Part shown: positions 28,492 to 37,330 of the stretch, piece by piece
Layout of the letters: each line of letters begins with the position of its first letter
Numbering within the stretch: position 1 is the first letter of the stretch
Assembly: GCA_963745765.1 (NCBI GenBank)
Contig: CAVUYQ010000034.1
Span: 59,430-123,429, forward strand
From: Ww85 sp963745765
GTDB lineage: Bacteria; Desulfobacterota; Desulfobulbia; Desulfobulbales; Desulfocapsaceae
Length of the DNA: 64,000 nt
Reading direction: 5' to 3'
The notes under the pieces: generated by a model
Database searches by the model: none
Told to the model about the DNA's origin: nothing
Seen by the model: only the letters and a program-made list of their open reading frames with translations
Position numbers and translations under genes: made by a program

Positions 28492-28554
28492 AGTTTGAGA
28501 GACACTATATTCAGCAGGCAAACAGATAAAGATATTCACTGGCGCTCTCAAACT
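28492..28554. repeat. Inverted repeat downstream of PEP-CTERM terminator
   Basis: The 10-bp arms AGTTTGAGAG (28492-28501) and CTCTCAAACT (28545-28554) are perfect complements around a 43-base centre. Its role is unknown. It could be the end of a small decayed insertion. Confidence 0.5.
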
Positions 28555-28677
28555 TGAAGAATGATGGGGGAACTTGAGATGTTTCCTGACTCCACGTAAC
28601 AAAATGAAGACCGTATAAATGCTATACTAAGGTCATTAACGTTCTGTTTTTTCTACAAAAGGGAAAAGGAGACGAAG

Positions 28678-28929
28678 ATGACCGAAGAAATCGTATTATC
28701 AAAAACATCTGTTTTTGACCCAAAATCACCCCCAGAACTCCATTTCAGGCCCCAAAATACAACTTTATCCCAGAATCATGCCGGTTATAAGCGACACATC
28801 ACCCATCGATGGTGTGCTCGTCTGGCAGCAAGCGGCCTGCCACGGAGCGACCTGGTTGTTGAGTATCTCGACGGAAAATACATCAAAAATCTGTCGTTAA
28901 GCATAATTGAAATATTCCAAATTAACTAA
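28678..28929 (+). CDS. Hypothetical protein
   Basis: An 83-codon frame with a convincing ribosome site (AAAAGGAGACGAAG before the ATG). The product starts MTEEIVLSKTSVFDPKSP and contains GYKRHITHRWCARLAASGLP, RSDLVVEYLDGKYI. No signal peptide, membrane segment or known motif is visible. It stands alone in a region of decayed genes and may itself be the start of a truncated gene. Confidence 0.4.
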   Translation: MTEEIVLSKTSVFDPKSPPELHFRPQNTTLSQNHAGYKRHITHRWCARLAASGLPRSDLVVEYLDGKYIKNLSLSIIEIFQIN

Positions 28930-29070
28930 CGGGTGGCAATCCTAACGTGCGTTACAGGGAGATAGTTTGAGAATTTTCCCTGATAGCCCACCACTCGACA
29001 AAAAATCCTTCAGGTTTTGGTGTTTCCTGTACATCTTCAATCGGAGATATTTTCTGTAAGGAAAAGGTTT

Positions 29071-29502
29071 TTACAATTTTGAATAAGCATATAAACCAGC
29101 TATAAACTTTCCATCACTGTCAGGCAATCCAACAAACTCAATACCTAGCAACACAGAGCCCTTCTCTTCATGTATATGCTTGATTCTACCCCTGGCGATT
29201 ACTGGTCTGTTTCCCAACCGAAATCCTATTTTTGCCAGTTGCGACTTTTTAAATTTTGCCGGATTCGTTTTCAATCTAATTCCACCTTGAGAAACGTCAA
29301 TTAGTTCGGCCAAAAACTGACCTAACTCAGTAACAATCTTAACCTGAACGCCACATTCCTCTTCAGACATAAAAGTGAGTTCCTTACTTGTGAGACGGTA
29401 GTCAGCTCTCTTTCCTAAAGGATTCTCAGGTTCATAATCCCAATCTACTTCCAATCCCACAATTGAAGGTATATCATCCCAGTTTAATTTTTCTATGGCC
29501 AT
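29071..29502 (-). CDS. PilZ-domain protein (candidate c-di-GMP receptor)
   Basis: A 143-residue protein. The RxxxR-type segment (GKRADYRL, near residue 32) and the later DVSQGGIRLKTNP block are the two c-di-GMP-binding motifs of PilZ domains, and the spacing and the hydrophobic strands between them fit. The N-terminal 30 residues are acidic. A start two codons upstream (29508) is also possible. PilZ proteins control motility, surface attachment or polymer secretion; no partner gene is adjacent. Confidence 0.8.
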   Translation of the reverse strand: MAIEKLNWDDIPSIVGLEVDWDYEPENPLGKRADYRLTSKELTFMSEEECGVQVKIVTELGQFLAELIDVSQGGIRLKTNPAKFKKSQLAKIGFRLGNRPVIARGRIKHIHEEKGSVLLGIEFVGLPDSDGKFIAGLYAYSKL

Positions 29503-29508
29503 AATCAT

Positions 29509-29905
29509 CCCTACGTAAATGTATATCGATTTAAGAAAGTAATACGTTCCAATATGCTCCTTAATAATACTTCTTCATTGGTAATCTATCGGCTGATTGT
29601 GGCAGTTTAATTAGCTAGTGTAACGTTCTTTCTGTGAATTCGCTTTGCTGGCGCCGGTGACCTCTCCCCGGCAAACTGTACCAATCAAAACCAGAATAGA
29701 ACGGCTAACGGACAGGATGAGGAGAGCAAACTGGTCAAGCAGTAGACATTACCTTTGCCAAGGTTTATTATTCGCCATATTGGACAATATGACCTCATTC
29801 CTGTACATCTTTGACTCCATTGGACGCCCCGCTGAAGTCGTTTCCCGCCGTTTTTGAATTCATGACTCAAAATCAAAGATGTATTACACTACATGGTTTA
29901 AGAGT
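29509..29905. other. Non-coding stretch with a diverged repeat copy
   Basis: No gene was recognised. Bases 29728-29800 resemble, in inverted orientation, the stretch at about 35620-35695; both contain AGTAGANATTACCTTTGCCA. See the separate repeat entry. Confidence 0.5.
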
Positions 29906-30525
29906 TTCAGTCAATTGGTGGAGGGAGCCCGTAGGGCGACCGGAACCATGCAACCGGTGAGCGCCTCCATTTGCTTGTTGACGTCGGTAATGATTCCGGC
30001 TGGGTCAGTGGTCATTATGGCGTCGATGTTGGATTCGATCAGGGAGCGGGTGTAAAACTGCTGGTCGCGCAGGCGCTGCGCGAGTTGCCTCTGCTCTGCC
30101 TCAATCTACTTGTGAGCGGTGTTGTCGGTGCCTATCAAAAGATAGCCGATAATGTCACTTTGCGCGTCGTGCAGGGCCGTGACCGACACCACTGCCGGAA
30201 AGCGGCTGCCATCCTTGCGGATATAGGTCAGCTCGTAGATGTCCTCGATACCACGCGATGCCTTGAACACCAAGGCCTCAAAGCCTGGCTCTATCTGTGT
30301 TTCGAAATCTTCGCTCAACTTCTTTGCACGTGCGATTACCTCCTTCGGATCAGACATGTCAGCCGGTGTGATCTTATTTATTACTTCGGTTGCCACGTAG
30401 CCCAGCATCTGTTCGGCACCGACGTTGAAGATCTGGATAACCCCATTGGCGTCGGTTGCGATACTTGAAAAGTTAGCGCTGTTGAAAATCGCGCTCTGCA
30501 ATTCCTCAGTTTTAAGCGATTCCTC
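29906..30525 (-). pseudogene. PAS-domain sensor protein remnant
   Basis: The frame reads leftward as SLKTEELQSAIFNSANFSS, IATDANGVIQIFNVGAEQML, DIYELTYIRKDGSRFPAVV and GYLLIGTDNTAHK, a full PAS/PAC domain. It is followed by a TAG where this linker normally has CAG (Q). The same frame then continues IEAEQRQLAQRLRDQQFYTR and a second PAS start (DAIMTTDPAGIITDVNKQME), which ends abruptly after LTG. No start codon context or output domain remains. It is an internal piece of a larger sensor. Confidence 0.8.
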
Positions 30526-30572
30526 TATCTCCTAGTTTTATCTGTCTTTCTTGGAAAGCGATTACTTATCAG

Positions 30573-31199
30573 CTATAACCCACCTATCACCTTTAAAATA
30601 TAGATTGCCTCAGGGATACCAATTTGTGAATCACCGTTAACATCGCCGGATGATGACCAGGCAGGGTTGACAGGGTTTCCGTTCTGGCCGGTTAAAACCT
30701 GCAGAGTGATAATCGCATCGGAAAGGGAGATATCCCCGTCTCGATTCACATCAGCAGGTTGTGCAACACTCAGCTGGAAATTCTTGCTCCCGGCAATTTC
30801 AGAAATCAGCTCTGCATCGGAACATTTCGGCGAACTTCCAGCAGATGTCCACCATTCCAATAAATAATTACCGCCCTTGGTATGCAAAAGCATATAAGTA
30901 ATAGTCTCCAATCAGCAAAGGTACATCCACCGTAAACGTGCCGTTGGTTGGATTGAAAACTCCCATCTATCAAATCCGACAAAAGTAAGGCACGGATCAC
31001 CAGCATAGGCGCTGACGTGTATGACGGTACCGGTAATTGGAGTAATGCCATTTTCCTGAAAAACTGTGCCCGTTACCGTTGCGCTCTGAACAGCGGCTGC
31101 ACTTCCTAACATGAGGACAAAGACAAGGCTCGAAACATACAATAATCGATGAAAAAACCATTTCCAAAATATTCTGACGCCCTCTTTTTCGCTCCCCAT
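30573..31199 (-). pseudogene. Secreted protein with dockerin/EF-hand repeats, frameshifted
   Basis: The 5' frame (31199-30912) has a signal peptide (LVFVLMLGSAAAVQSA) and a start of a carboxypeptidase-regulatory-like domain (TVTGTVFQENGITPITGTV). The 3' frame (30911-30573) has two calcium-binding-type repeats (DVNRDGDISLSDAIITLQVL and DVNGDSQIGIPEAIYILKVI). A third frame between them supplies NPTNGTFTVDVPLLIGDYYL. Two shifts are therefore needed, one of which is an extra base in the CCC at 30874-30876. It is probably a surface or extracellular protein. Confidence 0.75.
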
Positions 31200-31252
31200 G
31201 AGTAATTTCTCCTCGACCAGCTAGTAATAAAAGATGTTTTTAAACCTGTGGC

Positions 31253-31316
31253 TCTCCCCGTCATTTCGTGTGGAATTGATCCTTTACACTCAATTCCACA
31301 CGAAACGACGGGGAGA
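31253..31316. repeat. Large hairpin, 27-bp arms
   Basis: Arms at 31253-31279 and 31290-31316 are complementary over 27 bases with one mismatch, around a 10-base loop. They start and end with TCTCCCCGTC / GACGGGGAGA. The hairpin lies 37 bases past the stop of the PEP-CTERM pseudogene. No T-run follows on the - strand side, so it may be an extragenic palindrome rather than a simple terminator. Confidence 0.8.
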
Positions 31317-31352
31317 CAAAATGTACAATTGTTTTCTTAGTACAATTGTTTA

Positions 31353-31959
31353 CTTAGCGGCCTTTCTTTTTCGGACCACGCCAGCAAGTCCCACCAGACC
31401 AGTTCCAAAGAGCAGCATCGTTGCCGGTTCTGGCACTGGTGATGCTGCTTGTGATGATGACCATGAGAAGGTACTATTGGAGGTGCCAACAATTGGCTCT
31501 TCTTGCGCAGTCAATGACCAGCTACCCGGTGTAGGATCAAAATCAGTGGCAGATAAACGTTCCTGCCCCTTTCAAAGATATTAACTTGTTGGTGAGGCTG
31601 TAAGAACATAGATCGAATTGTAGATCAAATGCAAATTGATCCCGCTGCCCCGAGGTCAACTTCCCACAAAGGCGTCAATTGCAACAAAAGGGTTAAACTG
31701 AATATCATTAATATTTACCGTCAAGACCTATCAAGAACCGCAAAATCACCAGTACGCTGATCCTGCAGCGACGGGATTTGTCAAGGGATCTGAGTTAAAA
31801 TAAATACCTACCACGTTAGTTAGATCCATCCTCATCGGCAGACCAATTAAACCCAGTAAAGCTGACACCACCCGTCAACATAGTAGCTGAGGCGCCCCCT
31901 ATCATCAAAAAGGACCCCGCTACCGCTGAAAGTAAAACCTTTATAACTTTGTTTTTCAT
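31353..31959 (-). pseudogene. PEP-CTERM protein gene with several frameshifts
   Basis: The ATG at 31959, with GGAGGAAGGAG upstream, starts a signal peptide (MKNKVIKVLLSAVAGSFLMI, cleavage near ASA). The first frame stops after DEDGSN. Other frames continue with LTNVVGIYFNSDPLTNPVAA, VNINDIQFNPFVAIDAFV and, at the end, SPVPEPATMLLFGTGLVGLA followed by RKRKAAK, a PEP-CTERM signal. At least four shifts are needed to join them. Short remnants of the original reading are clear, so this is decay rather than chance. Confidence 0.82.
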
Positions 31960-32112
31960 TACTCCTTCCTCCTCTATTACGTTCCGGAATACCCTGAAAT
32001 AAGAACATTCCATTTATGAAATAATAGACGTGTTAAATACGCGTCTATTTGTATCCTGTATTAACGGCCCAAGGGGCCGGCAAGCTGATAGCAAGCCGAA
32101 ATCACGCGCGAC

Positions 32113-32304
32113 CTTGTTAGTATGTATGCAATCGCCGTGCCTGATTTCAAAGGCACGAAATCGGCGAGTTATCATTTGGATATCATTTTTAAAACAATCG
32201 AGATCGATCTTGTTAGTATGCTAGCAATCGCTGTGCCTGATTTCAAAGGCACGAAATCGGTGAGCTATCATTTGGATATCATTTTTAAAACAATCGAGAT
32301 GGAA
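32113..32304. repeat. Two tandem copies of a 96-bp unit
   Basis: The unit starting CTTGTTAGTATG occurs at 32113-32208 and again at 32209-32304 with only a few differences. Since 96 is a multiple of three, the + frame 32122-32334 encodes a repeated 32-residue unit (AIAVPDFKGTKSASYHLDII, FKTIEIDLVSM). Within each unit GTGCC...GGCAC forms a small hairpin. There is no obvious ribosome site, and coding is not established. Confidence 0.85.
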
Positions 32305-32333
32305 CTTTTTGGACTCTTATGTATAACAATATA

Positions 32334-32373
32334 AATTGGTAGCATTTGACCAATTGGTTGAATGCTACCAATT
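32334..32373. terminator. Hairpin with 13-bp arms
   Basis: AATTGGTAGCATT (32334-32346) and AATGCTACCAATT (32361-32373) are perfect complements. The 14-base centre itself holds the palindrome ACCAATTGGT. No T-run follows, so a terminator role is uncertain; it could be the end of a small mobile sequence. Confidence 0.5.
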
Positions 32374-32392
32374 AAGCTTCCATGACGAGATA

Positions 32393-32605
32393 TGAAAAGG
32401 TCGTGGGACAATTAAGGGGACAGCTATGTGGCTGGTTCCCACAATCTACCCCAAGGGTGGGATCGAACCCCTTCCAGCCCACGCCCGGGATGAACACTTC
32501 AGCCCAAGCATTGGTTGCACCAAAATGGCCGTTGATGGCTGAGCAACAATTGGGAGTTGAAAACAGGCGGAAAAACCAGCATGTGGAAAGTTTACGCAAA
32601 ACCAA
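32393..32605 (-). pseudogene. Transglutaminase-like protein fragment
   Basis: The frame contains GATNAWAEVFIPGVGWKGFD followed by PTLG. This is the block around the catalytic His of transglutaminase-like proteins, which normally reads HAWAEV. Here that His is Asn (AAT from CAT by one change). Upstream cysteine-bearing sequence is missing, and the C terminus runs into unrelated codons. It is a remnant. Confidence 0.65.
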
Positions 32606-32626
32606 TGCAACTTTGGTGTCGTTTGT

Positions 32627-32815
32627 TTAAACGTAACAAATATGCGGCTGATTCAAATTGGTTTCCAGTAATGCGGCAAATGCATCAGCCGGCATAGGCC
32701 GTTTAAAGTAAAAGCCTTGTCCCTCGAAGCAGTGATGGGGTTGCAGGAAAGCCAATTGTTGTTTCGTTTCGATCCCCTCGGCGACAACACGCTTTTTGAG
32801 ACCCATGCCCATCGC
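32627..32815 (-). pseudogene. EAL-domain (c-di-GMP phosphodiesterase) C-terminal fragment
   Basis: The residues GLKKRVVAEGIETKQQLAFL and GQGFYFKRPMPADAFAALLE are the conserved last 55 residues of EAL domains, including the VVAEGIET motif. The N-terminal catalytic part (the ExLxR loop) is absent. The stop falls soon after the domain end. Sensor-PDE proteins of this kind often carry PAS domains like the remnant at 30 kb, but a direct link is not shown. Confidence 0.75.
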
Positions 32816-33179
32816 AATTAAAACTCACAAATCATGCCAATTCAACTTTTCTTCACAGATTTAATTTTGGGTGGTTAGGAGGTCTCAAACTATTAATCTT
32901 TTTTGATCTGAACAAAAATTATCCCGACAAGGCTAAGCTGTATGAAAGCAGATTATTCCACTTTGCTGGACTGAATTTCCATAATTCTGTTTTTTTATCT
33001 GCGATGCTGGAAAAAGGTAAGGCTACTCAGAAATAAGTATTCTTTTCTACTCCATGATTTCTTAACAATACCAGTTCAAACCTCCTCAAATCCAAAGAAC
33101 GACTGATCTTTAAATGTTTCCTGTCCCTGTCGTGCCGAGATAAATCCACAACCTCGGAAATCCCGTTCGGGATGAAATT
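32816..33179. other. Unresolved stretch
   Basis: A + strand open stretch ends at 33036 with YPDKAKLYESRLFHFAGLNF, HNSVFLSAMLEKGKATQK, which looks protein-like but has no start and no recognised family. Bases 33125-33205 match 35820-35905 in inverted orientation. Confidence 0.35.
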
Positions 33180-34345
33180 GGTTATTGCGAACCAGTGGGT
33201 GAGTAGCTGCAATAGCTACGAGTCCCACCTGACCAAAGCCGAGCCGGCAGGTCAGTAGTGAAGTCTGCGGGTAAGCCCGGTAACGGGAGTCCGAAGCCAG
33301 ATGGATCAAGGATGCAGGCTCTGTATTGAGCCCCGAAAAATCTAAAATCGTGGTCTCATGATAGCTTCGTAATATGGAAGTGAAAGCCGACAGCCTCTGG
33401 AAGCCGGAAGGCAGAAGACTTGGATACGCTATGGCAAGTGTCAGGTCACCACCGGGGTCAGACCAGGGCATGTATTCACAGGGTTGGCGTGGGAACTCGG
33501 GAGAGCCATTTGTCTCCTTGTACAATTCACGGTGAGGAAACGCCGTATTAAAAATTCCAGGCATTTTAGGAGAGAGTATCTCGCCGCTTATACGAGCCTG
33601 GAGTAGGGACAAAAAGTAGAAGGGTATACAAGGTATCAGGTGCGGAGAGTGAACGGCGAACAAACCTGAGAAGGGCTTGTGGTAGTCTTCTAAGTGATCA
33701 GTGTGTGCGGATGGCACGGTATGGAAGATCGATGTGTGACCCCAGGAGAACTCATAGAATTTCCAGGTGGCAATGGGATAAGTGAGCCTATAAGCTAACG
33801 CGAAATGGTGAGCGAAGTTCTATGAGTAGTCGGACGACTGAATAGTACTTTAAACCTTATGAAAATAAGGTGACCGCTACAGGCGGCAGCAGAGAGAGCT
33901 GGGGAAGTCAGTCGGCAAGGTGGTTGGATGAAAACAGGAAACTAACGAGTAAAGTTTATGGCAAGGAAAAGTTCCCTAAGTGAAAAACCCCTAGGCGATA
34001 GACCGAGGAGATTGGTGCACTGGCTGAATCCGACAGGAGAAAAGAAAATTCACTCATTGGTGGATAAAGTTTATAAGTTGAAGAACTTGGAGTTAGCTTG
34101 GGAAAAGGTTAGGCGTAACCGTGGCGCAGGTGGAGTAGACGGGCAGAGCATTCGAGGAATTTGAAAGCGACCTGGAAGGGAAGCTTATACGATTACACGA
34201 TGAATTGCGTCGCAACAATACCAGCCGCAACCGGTCAAACGTCAATTAATTCCCAAGAGTGGACAGCCGGGTAAATTTCGCCCACTTGGCATACCGACAG
34301 TCTATGACAGAGTGTGCCAGCAAGCGATACTAAATCGGCTTAGTA
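33180..34345 (+). mobile_element. Group II intron remnant with truncated reverse transcriptase
   Basis: Bases 33958-34345 encode the start of a group II intron maturase/reverse transcriptase: KLKNLELAWEKVRRNRGAGG, VDGQS, then in another frame FESDLEGKLIRLHDELRR, PGKFRPLGIPTVYDRVCQQA. It stops before the YADD active site. The 5' side (GTGTGACC at 33734, then paired ACTCATAGAA / TTCTATGAGT) resembles the folded RNA part of such introns. Earlier sequence (33180-33730) is also rich in pairing and lacks a gene. Domains V and VI were not found, so it cannot splice as seen. Confidence 0.7.
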
Positions 34346-34351
34346 TAGCAA

Positions 34352-34993
34352 TTGATGATGAGGTGATCCAGGTAAACCCGTCGCACGGTGTTAAGCTGCG
34401 GTTAAAAGAGATATTGATTGCAAACCTTAAATTGAACCGCTAGAGATCGATGAGGTAAATAAGCTGCTTTCAGTTTGTAGGAAACAAAACCCCTGCATAA
34501 GCCGCTTCTTTTGCTATTGGTTACGTCTGGATTAAGGATGAGCAGGAGAGGCATCAGCGCTCCAGTGGCGTGATGTCGATTTTGAAGATCGCACAATAAT
34601 GGTACGGCGAAATTATGTCCGGTATCAATTTGAGGAAAGCACTAAGAACGGCAAGGAAAGACGGGTTGAAATGACAGAATAATTAGCCTCCAGCTTGCGC
34701 CAGATGAAACAGGACAAGGCAAAAGAGGCGTTGGGTAGGGGCAAGGGAAGTTGGCGATTGGCTATTTAAGGCCATTAAAGAGCACATCGTTATCCGATAA
34801 ACTATCGCACATGGCTGCGAGATGTATTTTTCCCGTTACTTGAAACGGCAGGATTGCGACGAATTAGGGTGCATGATCTACGGCACACCTATGCGAGTAT
34901 TATACTCATTTCAACAGGCTGCAACCTTGTTTATCTGAGGGATCGATTCGGACATCCAGCATCAAAGTGACTGCCGATGTATATGGCCATTTT
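34352..34993 (+). pseudogene. Tyrosine recombinase (integrase) pseudogene
   Basis: This stretch is a decayed copy of the integrase at 54.7-55.35 kb. Both read DDEVIQVNPSHG at the start, share the ALQWRDV-type segment and the box HDxRHTYAS near the end, and end at ADVYGH. Here it has several shifts and stops; for example the CAA of the intact copy (GQLA) is TAA. It begins at the broken edge of the group II intron and ends where a resolvase fragment begins, so both edges are recombination junctions. Confidence 0.85.
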
Positions 34994-35002
34994 GTCGACT
35001 TC

Positions 35003-35140
35003 GGCCGCCCGAGTAAGCTGAAAGAAAAGCAGAAGGTTGAGATAATCAAGAAGCGGAAAGAAGGTGCCACTCCAACAGAACTGGCCAAGGAGTAGGGCGT
35101 AAGTAGGGCCAGTATCTATGCAGTCACCAAGGAGGGGTAA
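35003..35140 (+). pseudogene. Resolvase C-terminal helix-turn-helix fragment
   Basis: The frame reads GRPSKLKEKQKVEIIKKRKE, GATPTELAKE, TAG, GVSRASIYAVTKEG. This is the DNA-binding tail of serine resolvases/invertases, in which the TAG replaces a conserved Tyr codon. The catalytic domain is missing. The end has AAGGAGGGG, which serves as ribosome site for the next gene. Confidence 0.72.
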
Positions 35141-35142
35141 CC

Positions 35143-35529
35143 ATGAGATTTACTATAGAACACCGTCAGTGGTACGCTATGGAGTTAATAAGTGACGAGT
35201 TCGACCCGGGCATTCGAGCCTATAGCCCGATCCGTGTCAACGAAATACGGCCGCTTAAATCAGGAAAGCGTAATTTCAAACTGGATTTCCATCATTCCAA
35301 TTACCCGGCAGGTGTACAAGGCAAACACTACAGCCTTAAAACAATTGAACGCGGTAAGGAGTATATCCTTGCAAAGTCGACAAGCACGACCCCCAAAAGG
35401 TTATTACTCATATACAACATTGACTGGGCCTGGCTGGATAAACATTTCGGCGGTTGGATGAAGAACTGCCCAGAGGAAAAGAAAGGCCGGAAAGCATCAA
35501 GGAGTTTCTGGGTAAACACGCATAAATAG
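35143..35529 (+). CDS. Conserved hypothetical protein
   Basis: A 128-residue intact frame with a strong ribosome site (AAGGAGGGG, 6 bases before the ATG). The sequence (FTIEHRQWYAMELISDEFDP, SPIRVNEIRPLKSGKRNF, LLLIYNIDWAWLDKHFGG) is hydrophilic, with no signal or membrane segment. Its position right behind the resolvase tail suggests it travels with that element. Its function is unknown. Confidence 0.7.
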   Translation: MRFTIEHRQWYAMELISDEFDPGIRAYSPIRVNEIRPLKSGKRNFKLDFHHSNYPAGVQGKHYSLKTIERGKEYILAKSTSTTPKRLLLIYNIDWAWLDKHFGGWMKNCPEEKKGRKASRSFWVNTHK

Positions 35530-36042
35530 TGAAATCCTGACTTGACCTGGCATTTTCTGATATTCAGTTTTTTGCAAACCTGAAAGGAATTGTCCTAAGC
35601 TCCGATACGAAGACGCAGGCAGAAGTTCATGTTGCCCAATACTAGTGAAAAATAGACTTTGGCAAAGGTAATCTCTACTGCTTGGCCAATTTTCTCTCCT
35701 CAAAGAGATACAGGAAACATATAAAGTTCTCTCTTGCCAATAATTTAGGGAGATTCGTGTTGGTAATGTCAACTAATCATGGAATAGCAGGGACAGCTTT
35801 GGCCAGGTGGAACTTGAAGCCTTTGCAGATACTTACCCACTGGTTCGCTATAACCAGTTTCTACCCCGCATGGAACTCCCGAGGTTGTGGATTTATCTCG
35901 GTACGACAACTGGCTGATTAGTAGATTTAGAGAAAAATAATGGGCATTCCTCCCCAAAAGGTATTTTTATTGGAATTATTAATGGTGATATTCTATGATT
36001 CGTTGAATCTCTTCAATTTAGTCAAATATGAAAGGAGCGATT
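35530..36042. repeat. Non-coding stretch with two inverted repeat copies
   Basis: No gene was recognised. Bases about 35620-35695 match 29728-29800 in inverted orientation (roughly three quarters identical). Bases about 35820-35905 match 33125-33205 in inverted orientation (roughly 85%), including AGGTTGTGGATTTATCTCGG. The composition becomes AT-rich towards the next gene. Confidence 0.65.
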
Positions 36043-36582
36043 ATGTTTAACAAGCTTGCTGAGAAGAGAAGAAGTATAAAAAAATACACTGATAAGCCGG
36101 TAGAGCAGGAGAAGATTGATAAGATTATTGAAGCTGCATTAAGGGCACCCTCAGGAAGGGGAGCCAGACCCTGGCATTTTGTTGTGGTTACAGACCAGGC
36201 CATGAGAGAGAAGCTTTCTGCCGCTAGACCAGGTGGAGGTGCCTTTGTAAAGGATGCCGCTGTTGCCATAGTTGTCTGCGGAGATGAGTCTGTATCAAAT
36301 CTCTGGATAGAAGACTGTACCATTGCTGCGGTTACAATGCAGTATGCTGCAGCCTCTTTGGGGCTTGGAAGCCGCTGGTTTAATATCAGAGGTAATAAGT
36401 GTAAAGAGGGTGTGACTTCAAGGGACTATATTGCTGGAATTATTAGTCTTCCTGGAAACCTGGATGTAGAGTGCATTATTGCCATAGGTTATCCTGCTGA
36501 GGAGGCGGTTCCATATAAAGATGAGGAGCTTCAGTATAATCAGGTAAGCTATGGGAGCTATGGCAAGAGACTGATTTACTAA
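36043..36582 (+). CDS. Nitroreductase family protein
   Basis: A 179-residue FMN-dependent oxidoreductase-like protein. The KRRSIKKYTDKPV start with the FMN-binding Arg-Arg-Ser, ALRAPSGRGARPWHFVVV and the later GLGSRWFNI and IAIGYPAEE blocks fit the small nitroreductase type. The ATG at 36043 has AAAGGAG 5 bases upstream; a start 5 codons earlier is not supported. The gene is AT-richer than the first half of the window, which hints at separate origin. A strong hairpin terminator follows at once. Confidence 0.88.
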   Translation: MFNKLAEKRRSIKKYTDKPVEQEKIDKIIEAALRAPSGRGARPWHFVVVTDQAMREKLSAARPGGGAFVKDAAVAIVVCGDESVSNLWIEDCTIAAVTMQYAAASLGLGSRWFNIRGNKCKEGVTSRDYIAGIISLPGNLDVECIIAIGYPAEEAVPYKDEELQYNQVSYGSYGKRLIY

Positions 36583-36614
36583 ACGACCACCTACTAAAGT
36601 AGGTGGTCGTTTAG
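36579..36614. terminator. Strong hairpin terminator after nitroreductase gene
   Basis: The 16-bp arms CTAAACGACCACCTAC and GTAGGTGGTCGTTTAG are perfect complements around TAAA, overlapping the nitroreductase stop codon. A/T-rich ends on both sides could let it work in both directions. Confidence 0.85.
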
Positions 36615-36660
36615 TTCATTCAGAGACTTAGTTGAAAATGGAAAGACCAAGAACGAAATT

Positions 36661-36915
36661 ATGGAGGAGATGTCGATAAAAAACAGTGCTACATTTAGCA
36701 GTCTATTATTACGATTGATGCAGGATGACAAAAAGTATTATGCAGTAAAAAAGAGTAAAGAAAAAACTACCAAGAAAATTAGGAAAGCTACTATTGGGAA
36801 GAATAACAATTTAACATTATCTTCTAAGATGCTTGAAGATAGTGCTTTTAAGTCAGGTGATGCTTTTGCAGTTAAAGTTACTAAAAATAAAATCATTCTT
36901 ACTCTGGTTGAATAG
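36661..36915 (+). CDS. Small protein with AbrB-like C-terminal pattern
   Basis: An 84-residue basic protein. The last 40 residues (NNLTLSSKMLEDSAFKSGDA, FAVKVTKNKIILTLVE) follow the strand-helix-'GD'-strand pattern of SpoVT-AbrB/MazE-type DNA-binding domains, which would make it a small regulator or antitoxin. This is a pattern call only. The ATG at 36670 is an alternative start. No toxin gene is obvious next to it. Confidence 0.45.
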   Translation: MEEMSIKNSATFSSLLLRLMQDDKKYYAVKKSKEKTTKKIRKATIGKNNNLTLSSKMLEDSAFKSGDAFAVKVTKNKIILTLVE

Positions 36916-37135
36916 TAAGAAAGTTTTTTAAGAAAATCACTGACAATAGGTGAAGCTCTTGCAAAAAGGCAATCTTGCTGAAAAATTCTCACTATTTGAT
37001 GGACACTGGGAATCCAAAATCGCTGGAGAACTTAATAACCAGCACATTAAGCTAGCAAAATTTAAAAGGAGAGTCTATAGAAGTCTTTCCAGAAGAGATT
37101 TTGTACAAGGCTGAAAAATAAGGAATAGTAAAAAA

Positions 37136-37324
37136 ATGGAACTAAAAGAAAACCAATCAGCACTCATTTTAGAAGCAGATGAAAATGGTGAAATAACAGT
37201 GGAAGTAGCATCACCAAATCAAGATGGATTGACTGGATCATTATGTATTGCCATTGCTAAAAAACTTATGCAGGATGCTGATTTTCAGGCTGAACTGATG
37301 CGTATGGTGGATGAAGAAGGGTGA
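37136..37324 (+). CDS. Small acidic hypothetical protein
   Basis: A 62-residue acidic protein (MELKENQSALILEADENGEI, TVEVASPN, ending LMRMVDEEG) followed 6 bases later by a GTG that starts the next frame, so the two are probably coupled. No ribosome site stronger than GGAATAG is seen. No family was recognised. Confidence 0.5.
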   Translation: MELKENQSALILEADENGEITVEVASPNQDGLTGSLCIAIAKKLMQDADFQAELMRMVDEEG

Positions 37325-37330
37325 AACAGA

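Noticed and set aside
32113..32304. CRISPR array
   Set aside because: There are only two contiguous 96-bp copies with no spacers, and no cas genes are in the window.
14935..35140. In-frame TAG codons in several genes suggested recoding (for example pyrrolysine)
   Set aside because: The same remnants also contain TAA or TGA stops and frameshifts, TAG is used as a normal stop (for example at the bioD end), and the affected genes are otherwise damaged. Decay explains it better.
36661..37324. A toxin-antitoxin pair
   Set aside because: The first gene has an AbrB-like tail, but the next small acidic protein shows no toxin motif and lies more than 200 bases away.
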